Origin: Agrypnia vestita
Taxonomy: Eukaryota; Arthropoda; Insecta; Trichoptera; Phryganeidae
DNA: 64,000 bases
Direction of reading: 5' to 3'
NCBI GenBank assembly: GCA_016648135.1
Contig: JADDOH010023106.1
Coordinates: 1 to 64,000, forward strand
This document shows positions 10,511 through 21,810 of the stretch, piece by piece. The notes under the pieces were generated by a model. That model did not search any database, was not told where the DNA came from, and saw nothing but the letters and a program-made list of their open reading frames with translations. How positions within the stretch are numbered: position 1 is the stretch's first letter; every line of letters starts with the position of its first letter. The translations under genes were made by a program, and so were the position numbers.

Positions 10511-12904
10511 ATTTAATTATGTCACGTGATTTTTCACGGGTAGTACTTTCTTAATTATTATTTTTAAAACATTGAGATATCATTACTATACATTGATCGC
10601 TATTTCAATAAAAAAATATTATTCTTTTTCTCATCTCCATCTTGTCAGATAATATTTGAAACGATTTGTATTTTTTTTACGCAAGCGTAAAGATAGGTAA
10701 ATATTTCATCATATACAAAATGAAATCTAAACTCTAAACATGATTCCGATATCGGTTTCGCAGTTGAGGTTGCGGTTGTCATCCTCCACAGCGCCGCCGC
10801 CAACCAGGTTGTGAAATTAAATCCCAACTTCAATCAGCTGCCGAGATGGGATAATGATTGCTATCGATCTGATCGTCTATAACGCAGGGCCTTCGACATG
10901 TTTCAGGATACGAAAGGTACGTATTATATTCTTATTACTTTCTTATGTCTGTAGAAAATGACGGGAATTACATTAAAATGTTTGCAAGCAATTTGTAATT
11001 TTAAACACCCATCGTAATTGTGTAAAGTGCCCTTGGAGTGAAATTTTTACGAAAAACTTGGTATATAAATTAGCCTGATTATCATTGTCATTTCCCTAAT
11101 GATATTGTACTTAAATGACATTGTAGGAATATCTATCAGGGTTATTAACAAACCCACGATAATCTGGATATACAAAGTTAAAAAATGTGCATACATTTAT
11201 TAAAAAAAATTTTTGGAATCATGGATTTTACATCTATTAAAAAATATCTTTCTTATTTCATATTAAAAAAACAGAGTTTTCGCTTTAGTTTGAAAGATGA
11301 TTTATAATTTTTTATTCAGCATTGTTCAGTAGAATTTGATAGATTTTTTCATCTTTAAGTTATATGTGTCAAAGTAGATGCAATGATAGATTACTTGATT
11401 ATCCAATAGGTCAGGACAACAAATAGGAAAAATAAGGTTTTGAGGAAAGAAGACAACAGAAATTAGACGAACTCAAATTAACACAAATAAAAAAACGTAC
11501 GATAAAATGAACAAGAGAAAATTGAACCCATAAAAACAAAGTTTTCATTATACATTCTTTATTCGCAAGAAAAAGTCCTGTATGCAGAATTTTTCATTTG
11601 ATGTAATTCAAACTCATTCAATCTTCTTCTCTGTATAGGATGGATGCTTCTAGGAATGACTATTTTTCACCTATACTGTTTTATCATAAAGACGTTACCC
11701 AAGTGTGATTATTCAGGAACCTAGCATTTGGAGCGCCGTTTTTAAAGCATTTTGGAGAAAAAAATGAATATTGTTTGAAAATAATTCCAGATTTGATGTT
11801 AAATTATACTGTTTTTGCTTGAAAATTTACGAAAAAAAATGTAAAAAAAAGTAAAAACGCCAAAAGATTTAAAATCTATAAATCGTGATTTTTAGATAGA
11901 GAATAGAACCACCCCTCACAGAGGAGCGACTGAACTGTGAAAACCGAATGAAAGCGAATTTAATTCTGAAATTCATGACTTCGGAACATTTATTTTCAGC
12001 ACACTCGATAGCCGCACGTATGCTTTATTGATTGAAATATTTATATGTAAAATTGGCCAAAGTATGCAGAACAGCATACAAAAATATAAAAAACGGAAAA
12101 AATCTGTAAAACGAACGCTATTCCGTGGAGACGCATTTTGAAATAAAAAATTCTTGTACACCTGACGCGTATTAGCGTGTAGGAAGTTGTTGCACCTCGC
12201 TACATTTTTTTTAACTGAATTATTAAACTGAAAATTTCGAGTTTGGGTGGATATAAAAAAAACTGGAGGGGGTAAAAAAAAACAAAAAATATTATTCGAA
12301 CGTGATACTCGATTTTTGAATATCATTCAAACTATGCAATCAGTCGCAGGAACATCGCACTCGGTAAAAAAATATATGTACCTACTAATGTTTAAATATC
12401 TACCTGAGATATCGTGTAAGCATCGCTTTTGCAAAAATTAATATTCTTCCATGTCAAGTAAATACCAGCAAGAAAAAAAATTGAAACGTTAAACAAATAG
12501 GATGACTTTTAACTTTGATAAACGATCGTTATTAATAGATGGATATTTCTTAAAAATAAGCCAAACGTCGTTAGTGGGTTTAAGTATCTATCTACTCACA
12601 TATGCATACATTAATCGTATTAGAGAAAGAATTGTTCCAATTTGAAATTTTCGGTTTACTATTTGAAAAAATGCAGCTCCAGAGCAAAACAGTCACGCAT
12701 TCATATTTCAAAGGATATTAACTCTTGAATTCGATGAAACGCATAAATTTCCCGACCTGTGACATCGAGAATGAATGCATAAATGAGTACTGGGGCAATT
12801 GAAAGCCTGTCTTTCAGTCAAAATAAATTTTGGCGCAGGCGCTCAACGATGAGCTCTGTACTTTGTATAATGGGATAAGGTCTGAAGATTTATTAAAATA
12901 GGAA
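10511..12904. other. Unique DNA, no gene seen
   Basis: AT-rich throughout except about 10735-10920, which is balanced (CCACAGCGCCGCCGCCAACC) and could be conserved noncoding or a short exon. A TTTCAG acceptor-like hexamer precedes GATACGAAAG at about 10901. Long A/T runs dominate 11170-12500. Confidence 0.4.
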
Positions 12905-13105
12905 GACTTCAGTGAAGGACTACAGGAGCTTGGGAAGGCCTAAACTAAAATGGAGCGATAATGCTTTCAATAGTCAAATTTTTAGAAAATATAAGAAATC
13001 CGGGACGGAACGGGAACGGCTAGTAGGAATCAACGAAAAAAAATTCTTGAGGGAGAAAAAACACGCCAAGGTTATAGAACCAGTACCGATAATGATGATT
13101 TACAA
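12905..13105 (+). pseudogene. LINE-B 3' end
   Basis: Reads ...YRSLGRPKLKWSDN..., the GRP(R/K)xRW(x)D motif near the C-terminus of many LINE ORF2 proteins. It ends in nucleotides resembling the LINE-B signature at 14640-14735 (GGAGAAAAATTCT, then AGAGCCAATGGTGATGA). Only the last 65 or so codons survive, as expected of a 5'-truncated insertion. Confidence 0.55.
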
Positions 13106-13289
13106 ATATATTTTTCAACAAAACTAAGAGAAAACATTTGTTAATACGTGACTAGCCAAGATTTTAGTGTTATATGTATGGATTTGGATGAGAATTCCAT
13201 GAAGAATACGTTACATAATAATAAAACCAGGTCTGGAAAATAAAATGCACCCACACGTGTACGCGAAATAAATATAAAACAGCCCTACA
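13106..13289. other. AT-rich spacer
   Basis: Nothing recognised. Confidence 0.4.
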
Positions 13290-13460
13290 AGTGGGATTTC
13301 ATGCAGGACTAAACATTGAATCCCGGTGTCACCCGTTTCAAAATAGTATTTATTATTCAATATCAACCGCGCGATCTGCGCCCGGGGACGCCATGATACA
13401 ATTTCCCGCGAAACCAGCGGAATATTCGCGCGCTTCCGCTCCCAGCGGGATGGAGAACCT
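13290..13460. promoter_or_regulatory. CpG-rich noncoding island
   Basis: A compact GC/CpG-rich patch (ACCGCGCGATCTGCGCCCGG, ATATTCGCGCGCTTCCGCTC) in AT-rich DNA. It includes TTTCCCGC at 13402-13409, which fits the E2F consensus TTTSSCGC. Open frames on both strands are short and not protein-like. Enhancer or promoter function is an inference. Confidence 0.35.
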
Positions 13461-13974
13461 ATTTATCGGTTCATTTTTTTTATTTCGTAAATTATTAAAA
13501 AGTTGTGTAACTTTATAATACAAAATACAGTTCCGCTTTCGGTGTACAGCGCTGATTAGGTACAAAAATATAAGACGACCAGTAGAAAGCGATCGATTGA
13601 AAAATATAATTTGTATCATTGAAAGATTTGGCAGATACTTCGTGGTGCAACATTATAATTTAAAAATGTTTTAATTTACTTTGCAATACACACACACAAT
13701 ATGAGCTATTAAATTAGAGATGAGAGGAGCAGTTCCTCTCATCATCAGGTATAGATAATAACTAACTTAAATACAACACATTTCAGTCCACTTCACCACT
13801 CCTAGAGCTGTTCGGCGAAAACATACCCTTCCCCGCCGCGCGCTCCCCTGACCCCCTGGCCTACCCAATTAGATTGATAAATTTTGTATTAAATTTGTAA
13901 GTAAATTAAAACATTTTTAAATTTAAAATATAATTTGTTATCAAAAAAAGGAAGATGTCGGCAATACGACAATT
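13461..13974. other. Mixed spacer with GC-rich patch
   Basis: Contains a GAGAGGA/TCCTCTC stem-loop at about 13722-13740 and a CpG-rich patch at about 13795-13865. No gene recognised. Confidence 0.4.
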
Positions 13975-14170
13975 GAGAACACATAAATGCTAACCATCAT
14001 GCCATCACTCTGTCTCCTCACATTAGAAGACAGAGAAGATTGAACGCTCCACTCATTTCTGCTGGGGCACTATGCGTGCCTCGTCCACTTTCATAAATTT
14101 TCTCACGCACGCTCTCCAATTCTTCGAGGCTTTGTGTCGTGACAAGTTCGCGGACAAGTTCTGAAGCTAT
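13975..14170 (-). pseudogene. LINE-A 3' end relic
   Basis: On the minus strand one frame reads WRACVRKFMKVDEARIV followed by RSIFSVF..EE...WHDG. This matches the NRR(A/T)C(M/V)R(R)CMNVSEAK ... RSILSAYP.G....DG tail seen at 53705-54088. It is diverged, with indels, and ends near CCATCATGCCATC with no tandem tail. Confidence 0.6.
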
Positions 14171-14634
14171 CTACACTTGGCTCACATATTTTCATTACTA
14201 TCCTTCTCTCGCTCCTAAGTTTCCTGACCATAACCAAATAGTTTTTGCGACCCTAATCAAAAGTATTCGGAAAATGACATGGATAATTTACTATTCCGGC
14301 GACATACGTGCCGCCTGACGATAGGTTATATTCCAGGTCACACCATCCTAGCAGACAGTATTACTGTTAGAATGCTTTAAATAATTAACAGACGAACTAA
14401 GCACCTTAGGTCTTAGTAAAACAAACACATCCGATTCCATTAAATTACTTCCTATTCAGACAATGAATTTTGGTACAGACCTTACAAAAATAAACTTTAT
14501 ACTTTATTTAATGAGATAAGAACTTCAAAGTTTATTCCTAATATATGCCGAACACAAGTGCACAGGAATTTTAGATAGACGTACTGGATGTAATAAGGAA
14601 CGACAATATCTTCAATGTCTTAGAAATCCAGGAT
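14171..14634. other. Unique spacer
   Basis: Nothing recognised; intermediate GC. Confidence 0.4.
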
Positions 14635-14735
14635 TGTAGACAAGCGGCATATAATTGAGATCAATGGAGAAAAATTCTCGAGGCAGCCATGCTCGATCAG
14701 GCATTATAGAGCCAATGGTGATGAGTATAGGCTAT
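14635..14735 (+). pseudogene. LINE-B 3' end
   Basis: Reads QWRKILEAAMLDQAL then stop, with the following AGAGCCAATGGTGATGAG in the spot where other LINE-B ends (12905, 39080, 57690) have closely similar triplets. The WRxxxxxA(K/M) motif is the usual last conserved block of LINE ORF2 C-termini. Confidence 0.6.
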
Positions 14736-14930
14736 AAAGAATCGTACGAGTTTTGCGTTTTTCGAACAATATTGTAGATTTATATATTTTCAAATATGTT
14801 TTTTCTAAAAATTTGTTCAAACTACAAAGTATAAAATTGTATAGAATTGAGCTAAGCTTCTTCTGTAGGACAGGACAGTGGAAGTATGTCCCCTCGGGAC
14901 CCCTTTCTTTTTTTTTGCACAAGACACATT

Positions 14931-14982
14931 TATAATTCAGTTAAAGTATTTATTTCTGTACAAATACTTTAACTGAATTATA
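14931..14982. repeat. Perfect hairpin, 21-bp arms
   Basis: Arms 14931-14951 and 14962-14982 are exact inverse complements separated by a 10-nt loop (ATTTCTGTAC). The element stops 4 nt before SINE-B at 14987. It has no similarity to other repeats in the window. Confidence 0.95.
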
Positions 14983-14986
14983 TATT

Positions 14987-15160
14987 GGCGGCCCTCGTGG
15001 CCCAGTGGGTATGACACTGGCTTCTCACACCAAAGGTTCCGGGTTCGATTCCCGGTGAGGTCACAATTAATCTATTTCATCTACTCAAGCTTGGGTGTTT
15101 TTGTGATGTGTTTCACTTCTGTAATTGGGCCTGTTGAAGCGTAAATAAAAAAAATATATA
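14987..15160 (+). mobile_element. SINE-B, best-preserved copy
   Basis: Starts GGCGGCCCTCGTGGCCCAGT with a clear A-box region, ACACTGGCTTCTCACACC, and an intact B box GGGTTCGATTCCC. GGTGAGGTCACAATTAATCT and a 60-bp body follow, ending GGGCCTGTTGAAGCGTAAAT and an A/TA-rich tail. The head folds tRNA-like but lacks a matching 3' acceptor arm, so it is a retroposon and not a tRNA gene. Confidence 0.88.
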
Positions 15161-15404
15161 TATAAAAAAACGTAATAAACATAACTTATTTTTAACAATA
15201 GTCGTTTTTTTATAAAAAAGTCTTTCGAAACCGAGTCTTTATGTAAAAATATATTTTTGTAATAAAGCGCGACTTATTTATAAGTAAGTCAATATATTTT
15301 TAAAGATTATTTAGTTTGACCTTTTTATGATTGTTCCAATATTTACATTTATAGTTCGTAGTAATTTATTTAAACAAGTCAAACGTATTGGAACCAGCTG
15401 TGGA
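15161..15404. other. AT-rich spacer
   Basis: Nothing recognised. Confidence 0.4.
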
Positions 15405-15860
15405 GCCACGAGAAATTTCCGTTAGTTCATTCTTTTAATAGTCTTATTTTGGTAGACTATTGTTCAAACATAAGAAATTCCGTTAGTTCATTTTTTTAAT
15501 ACAGTCTTATTTTGGTAGACTGTTGTTCAAACATAAGAAATTCCGTTAGTTCATTCTTTTAATACAGTCTTATTTTGGTAGACTATTGTTCAAACATAAG
15601 AAATTCCGTTAGTTCATTCTTTTAATACAGTCTTATTTTGGTGGACTGTTGTTTAAACATAAGAAATTCCGTTAGTTTATTCTTTTAATACAGTCTTGTT
15701 TTGGTAGACTATTGTTCAAACATAAGAAATTCCGTTAGTTCATTCTTTTAATACAGTCTTATTTTGGTAGACTGTTGTTCAAACATAAGAAATTCCGTTA
15801 GTTCATTCATTTAATACAGTCTTATTTTGGTAGACTGTTGTTCAAACACAAGAAATGCTA
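15405..15860. repeat. 63-bp minisatellite, 7 units
   Basis: Units start at successive CCGTTAGTTCATT motifs (15421, 15482, 15545, 15608, 15671, 15734, 15797). The first spacing is 61 bp and the rest are exactly 63 bp. Units are very similar, implying recent amplification. Six of the seven units carry the stem ACAGTC...GACTGT or a one-base variant around TTATTTTGGTA, so the transcript could fold into serial hairpins. Confidence 0.95.
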
Positions 15861-17400
15861 ATAACAGAAATTATAATATATACCTACTGTGAATGTTGAC
15901 TTGTATATTGTTAAGTTTTTTTAGGTGAATGTTGACTTCCACCTTGATAAAGTAGATTCTTCACTCTTCCGTATACTTCAGGAGCAATCTTTATGTAAGT
16001 CAATCCTTCGCTGAAGTATTTTAGAGCCTCCCAGATCATTAAGGATAATCTTGATATTTCCTGACAACACGTTATACTCGAGTTTCAGTAATTTGAGTAA
16101 TTTATTTAAACTTATAAAGCTGTTGCGATACGCATTAAGAATTCATGAATATAATAATAATTATTTTTGTATTAACCAGTTATTGTGTCAATCAATCTGA
16201 GAAAATAGTCTGGCCTACAACAGGTACGGCCGATGTTGTAAAAATGTCAAGTATTTTATTGCGTTTAATTTAATGAGCGACACCCCGTGTCGTCAGTAGG
16301 GATTTGCAAAACAATATACTGAACAATTTTATTGAAAGGTCAGGTCAGCAAAGTGAAGAGGGGTAAGACCAGTTTTACGATTTTAGCATGAGAATTTTGC
16401 ATTGGGGAATGCTCCAAACACGAAAAACCGCTAAACAGGCTATGTTGATGGAGAGAACGGTATGCGAGGAGAGTATGAGTCTGGAAAAAACTGTTTGAAA
16501 ATACATGCATTCAATATAATTACAAAACTTCATTTTCTTCTTCGTTATGAGCAGTCGTTGTGGCTGATAATGATGACACTGCAGTAAGAAATATTTGACG
16601 TCATCTATTCCGATCTGCAGTATTCCTAACGACTTACAAAATTATTTTAAAAAAATCAAATTTTGTAAGCAACAGGTATTTATTTTTTTTGTCTTTGATT
16701 AGATTGTTGATAGAGAGGAAAAATAATGTTTTCGAAACTGGTTGAAACTCAAGTAGTTACATGAAAAAAGTTAAAAATAAATTTTATAAATATCTATGTT
16801 TATACGAATACTAAGACAACAGATATTAACCTAGTAAGTTTAAGATATGTATTTAGTGCATACAAATAGTTGATTCTAATAAAATCGCTAATTGTAATCC
16901 CATTATTTCTGATTCCCATATCCTTTAATTATCTCCAAATAATATTATTATTAAGGATGATATTACGACTAGTTATATTTATATAATATAGTTATATACT
17001 GATAATATTTTATATTGTATGTAATCGTATAACTTTATATATAAATATATATTATTATGTGGTAGATTTATACAATTATGAGAAAATACAGATGTATTTC
17101 CTTAATTTAATAAATAGCATTAATTCACAAAACGATGAACACCAATCCAATTAACAATCATGATATCTTTGACCTTTAATCCTCCCCATCCCCGAGATAT
17201 GATTATTAAATAAAATATAATTCTACACATATAGGAAGATTAATGATATAATACCGTTATCAAAATGCTTAAAGGAAGAATAAATGACAGTTTAAATGTA
17301 GCGTATAGGCTTAGGGACTAAACACTGAAGCAAATAATTAACTATGCGATCGAAAAAATAAGAAATAATATTTTCTGAATAATTCTTAGTTTTTTTTTTA
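15861..17400. other. Unique DNA, no gene seen
   Basis: Balanced patches at about 15930-16070 and 16195-16300, otherwise AT-rich, ending in a poly-T run next to SINE-A. No exon-like frame or RNA gene. Confidence 0.4.
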
Positions 17401-17575
17401 AATAGAGATGCAAATACGGAATTCGTGTCACATCAATATCCTTACTATTTTCAAATTAAGCTTAACGCTTGTGCTATGAAAATAGAACTAACATGCTTGT
17501 CTGGAGTGAGTTTCGAACCTGCGACCTTTGGATCACGAAGCGAGAGCCCTAACCACAAGATCAACAAGCTACTCT
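17401..17575 (-). mobile_element. SINE-A copy
   Basis: Nearly the same sequence as 1-172, from AATAGAGATGCAAATACGGA to CCACAAGATCAACAAGCTAC, with a poly-T run immediately left, i.e. a poly-A tail on the minus strand. Full-length copy with B box mutated to AGTTTCGAACCT-type. Confidence 0.88.
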
Positions 17576-19319
17576 GTCGTTTGTTTGTTGGTTGTTGAAT
17601 AAGTTGGTCGTTTCTTTAAATTTAATCATTAAACGAGTTTACAAATTCAGATAAAAATGATCAAAATCATGATTTCAGTTCATAAAAATATATAATACGA
17701 AGAGCTCAAATGATAAATACATGAGTTCAAGCGATTCAATAATAATAACATAAACAGGAAAGGATTATTATCTATCGAATTCTTAGTGCCATTTCAGTGT
17801 ACAATATACAAACATAATACACAAACAATCGGAATCGGAAACAAAATATAAACAAAATATACAAACAATCGGAAAATAACAATAACCCTTAAATATGCTT
17901 ATTTTTTATTTACTTTATTTTAGAGCTCGTTCCTTGCTGATTTAATTATCAATGAAAAACAATGTCTTCCTATTAATTTGCCCCAATTCATTTTACAACT
18001 GGAACACCAAAATTACTCCAGAAGTAGGGCGTACGTTCTGGACAAGCCGGGATATATGAATATTTCAGTTACCGCTCGTATGGATTCTACAGGGTAAAGT
18101 TGAAATGATCAACCGCAAATTGTGCACACGAGGATAAAGGAATTTGGCATTCCCTCTTAAGGGCGCATAATGCAATGATTCCAAAACTGCCTTTTCCATA
18201 GCTCGCGGTTTACTTTGTATGTCAATTGAACGTTTCGGCGGCGTCTGAATGGGTCTTTAGACGCCAGATGTCGGGCCGAGCGTCCAGTAGGATAAATCTA
18301 GCAGGAAACAAAAGCAGTCAGTTCAACTGTCAAACGCAGCTTTTTGATCTTTTAAGCTTGGTTTAGAGAGTGTTGAAAAAAGAACACAAAATATATTAAG
18401 GAAAACTGGAGGGTGATGTTGTAGTAATTGGTGAGCTACTTCGCAATGGATGATTAAGTCCTAATAAATACACAATTTTATTTTTTAACACACACACATC
18501 AGGTCATTAATGAGTTTTAAAGATATTCCTAGTGTGACATTAAATAACTTTTTTTTTAAATTAAGCAAATAACATACGGTTGATAAAATAATGTTGAAAC
18601 TTTGTAGATAGTAAAATATATATTTATAATTATATTAAGTTACGCAAGATATATAAAATATCTTCACAAATATATGGAGCATGTGCATGGGTTCCGCGCA
18701 AGATTCTTCGACGTAAATCAAAATACAACAAAGAGAATTACTAAGAAAATAAAATTTTTTCAATGTCATATTTTATAACATTTGAATTTAACTTTAATTT
18801 TAACACAAGAATACAGGAATTTCTAGTAAATAATTTAAAAATTGACATTCAAATCATAGTGTTCGCAGAAATAGAGAATTTTTATATATTTTTCCGGAGA
18901 TGGGAAAATAGCGACACACCGTTAGCATTGGGCTTTAACCTATATTTCAAACAGCGTCCTCGGTTGCATATTTTTTGACTAAATCTCCATTAGGAACTGA
19001 GTGGTTGCTTTCAAAAACTGCAATTAACTTTAAGAATTGAAAATTAAAAAATAGAAAAACTAGGTAATAAAGTTTTTTAAAATACTTGTCTAAATAACGT
19101 ACGATTATAATACATGATACTGTGTAAGAGGTTTGGCAGTATAAATAAAGATATGAACGTATAAAAAGTTTAATATATATTTTTGATAATAATGCGTAAT
19201 AGAAATAGTGCATATATGGAAAAACATGTACTTATAGAATGAGAAAAATTTTGAAAGAATATAAAGCTGCATTATATAAATAAATCTCACATGGAAGAGA
19301 AATGTGTTTGGAAGTCATT
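17576..19319. other. Unique DNA with GC-richer core
   Basis: About 17985-18360 is compositionally balanced and contains a perfect GGCGTCT/AGACGCC stem (18240-18246 with 18259-18265) and CCCTCTTAAGGGC. It is a candidate conserved noncoding element. The rest is AT-rich without recognised features. Confidence 0.35.
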
Positions 19320-19560
19320 TTATACGGTGGCCAAAGTCTTTATGAGCTGGCTTAAGTGATAACTCTATACAATGCAACATTCACCAATTCCATCGCAAGA
19401 ACATTCACACTTGCACACACAGTGCAAAATTTTTGAAAGTTTTAAATATGTTCCAAAGTAAAACCTTCGATATATTTGAAGGGACTATGCTAGAAACATC
19501 TGTAGTCCTTCTCATAAAACAGAATACATAAATACCGCAGCTGGTAATACTACCTCTATA
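19320..19560 (+). repeat. R2 repeat copy
   Basis: GAGCTGGCTTAAGTGATAAC and ACAATGCAACATTCACCAAT correspond to 3805-3855, and the right-hand block GAATACATAAATACCGCAGC corresponds to about 4000-4020. Thus two separated blocks are collinear with the fold-back copy, confirming a repeat of roughly 250-400 bp. Confidence 0.65.
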
Positions 19561-20744
19561 TTTTAAATGTGAAGTATTAAGCGATATTATTTTTAGTGTA
19601 AATATGATATTCTTCCGAATTATTTTGATATATACACTAGAATATTTTTGAAAATCAATATTTTCAATTTTATAAGCCAGTATATATTTTTAACAATATT
19701 TTATTATGTATGTTCTGAGAACACAGATACTGCATTCCTTTTATAATATACAATTATATTCGTTTTCATCATTGATCTGATGTAACATATTTTAATCAAT
19801 ATTTTATTTGCGTGAGAAAATTTACTGAACATTTTAAAATCTTCTACTATGTTTCGCTTGTAATGAGAAATTTTAATCAGATTGGTTGGTTAAATTATTT
19901 TTCGTTGTTGTCTACGTTATATGATCAACGATGTGTTATTTGTGTTCAAGAAGCAATAATTGGTTCGATCCTATGCAGGTCTAAGGCAATTAACAAAAAT
20001 TGCCTTACATTCGAAATAGTAAAATAACCCTCATACGTTGTTTTTAGCGAAATTTAAAATAAATTAAATTTTAATAATTATTATTAATGAAATTTAAAAT
20101 TAATAAAATTTTATGAATATTATTATTACTGAAATTTAAAATAAATTAAATTAAATTAATATTATTATTAAGTTCTGCGGGTTAACTATTTTTAAGTTTT
20201 ACGGGTGTTTCGGCTTGAAAGGCCATTACCAAACAGTGGATATACCACGCACAAACGACTTATTTATAAAATTTTAAGTTACCCTCATACTCCTTATACG
20301 TTGGTTATTGGAAGAAAGAAGACGCAAAGTTTTTCGAAAAACTAGTTGAAAAAATTCATAATATCAATGAGAACCAAGAATACTGGCATCGTATGGCAGA
20401 TATTAAATATTTCATTACAGAATGAATTGCTTGCATTTTTGCGATTCATTGTGATAATTTGGGTCAAATTTCTGGGAACTGGGTCGGGACATACGGCGGG
20501 ATTTTGAATCCATGACATGTTAAAATATTTTTTTAGTTTGTTCTCATTGAAAAAGTGAAAGCGGATAAAGCAAACATTATTCGAGGGCAGGTAAAATATC
20601 CTCACAAATTAAATATTAGTTAAAATTAGAAAGATAATGCCATGGTAAATAATAAATTAATTAATTTATTTAATTGGATCTGTAAACCTGTATAAATAAA
20701 GTTAATGACAACATTCAAATAATTAGATTTGAATCGGTTTCCAT
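19561..20744. other. AT-rich DNA with short tandem
   Basis: At about 20045-20165 a degenerate AT-rich unit around GAAATTTAAAATAAATTAAA occurs three times. Otherwise unremarkable; no gene recognised. Confidence 0.45.
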
Positions 20745-20830
20745 ATTTTATTTAGCATCTTCTCTTCATTCACATGTTCCACAAGCCCAAACCATCTCAG
20801 CGATCCTTCCTCAATTTTACAGAATGTAGC
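20745..20830 (-). pseudogene. LINE-A short fragment
   Basis: On the minus strand a frame reads KIEEGSLRWFGLVEHVNEEK, matching the I(K)KGVLRWFGHVERMNEER block of the other LINE-A copies. Only this block survives. Confidence 0.65.
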
Positions 20831-21479
20831 ACAGGTTTACATTTTTAAATTAGCTTCTATTCTTTTTTATTAATTCTATAACAAAGTTAATTAAAAGTAT
20901 TTATTTTTCTTTCTCAATGAATGAACAAAATTTGTAATTATTATTAATATTCCGTAATGCTGCACGATACGTGGATATTAATTAGAAATAAATACAATAT
21001 TTAATTACTCATTTTTCTACAAGGCTACAAAATTTTTCAAATTTAATTTTGAGCTATCTACGTTAAGTTGTTTGAATACTTATCACTGACTAACCATTAA
21101 AAAAATACCTACATGTACATTAAAAAACACATGTATTTTTGTGGGCCGTGAGAATTTTATTTAATAATTTTTGTCATTTTGAAGATCGTTTTCACCAGCA
21201 TACAAGCAACCTCGACAAGAAAATAGATTTATAAAAATCTGACAACCTGGTAAAAAATTTCAATACACTTCTTTAAGTAATATCTAAAACCAAAAGGGTA
21301 TAATACAGAAATTGAATAAGTATTTCTTTGATATTCAAAAACATCGCAAGATTGGTCATAAGGCTGAACACATTTAAATTTCACGCTCTCCGCTGCTTTG
21401 TGCGGGGCTTCAAAAAACCAAGGCATTCAGAATAAACACGGCAAAAAGCAGGTAAGAAAATAAATACACAAATAATAAA
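20831..21479. other. AT-rich spacer
   Basis: Nothing recognised. A GCAG|GTAAG donor-like motif sits at about 21448-21455 just before the next island. Confidence 0.4.
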
Positions 21480-21810
21480 AATACCAAAAAGTGGATGCTC
21501 CTGGGAGGGCGATGCGTGAAGAGCTCCATTGTAAAAAATCACCCTATCATATTCAAACGCCGTATATATTTCCGCGGAGTGAACCAATTCCTCAAAGGAG
21601 GCGCGGGGTAGCTCCTCGCCAACCCTTTCCTCACAAAACAAGGCGCGGTAAACAATGCGAGCCCCGCATACGGCCAAAGTTGTTCTCGAAAATAAGGGAA
21701 AAAGATACCGAGAAATTCTTCTACCTATTATGCGCTAGCTGCGGTGCTGTATGTATTACATACGCGATGGGATGCGAGTCGGGAAGCACGAAGAAGAGCG
21801 CGGCTTCGTG
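21480..21810. promoter_or_regulatory. GC-rich island, noncoding or exon
   Basis: CpG-bearing patch (TCCGCGGAGTGAACC, GGCGCGGGGTAGCTCCTC, GCGCTAGCTGCGGTGC) within AT-rich DNA. The plus strand is open for 139 codons from 21491 and the minus strand for 98, which reflects GC content; the residues are basic/Ser-rich with no recognisable fold. Regulatory island favoured over coding. Confidence 0.35.

Noticed and set aside
14987..15060. tRNA gene
   Set aside because: Has A- and B-box-like words but no matching acceptor stem and continues into a SINE body; repeated elsewhere with the same flank.
15405..15860. CRISPR array
   Set aside because: Units are contiguous and uniform with no unique spacers; eukaryotic context.
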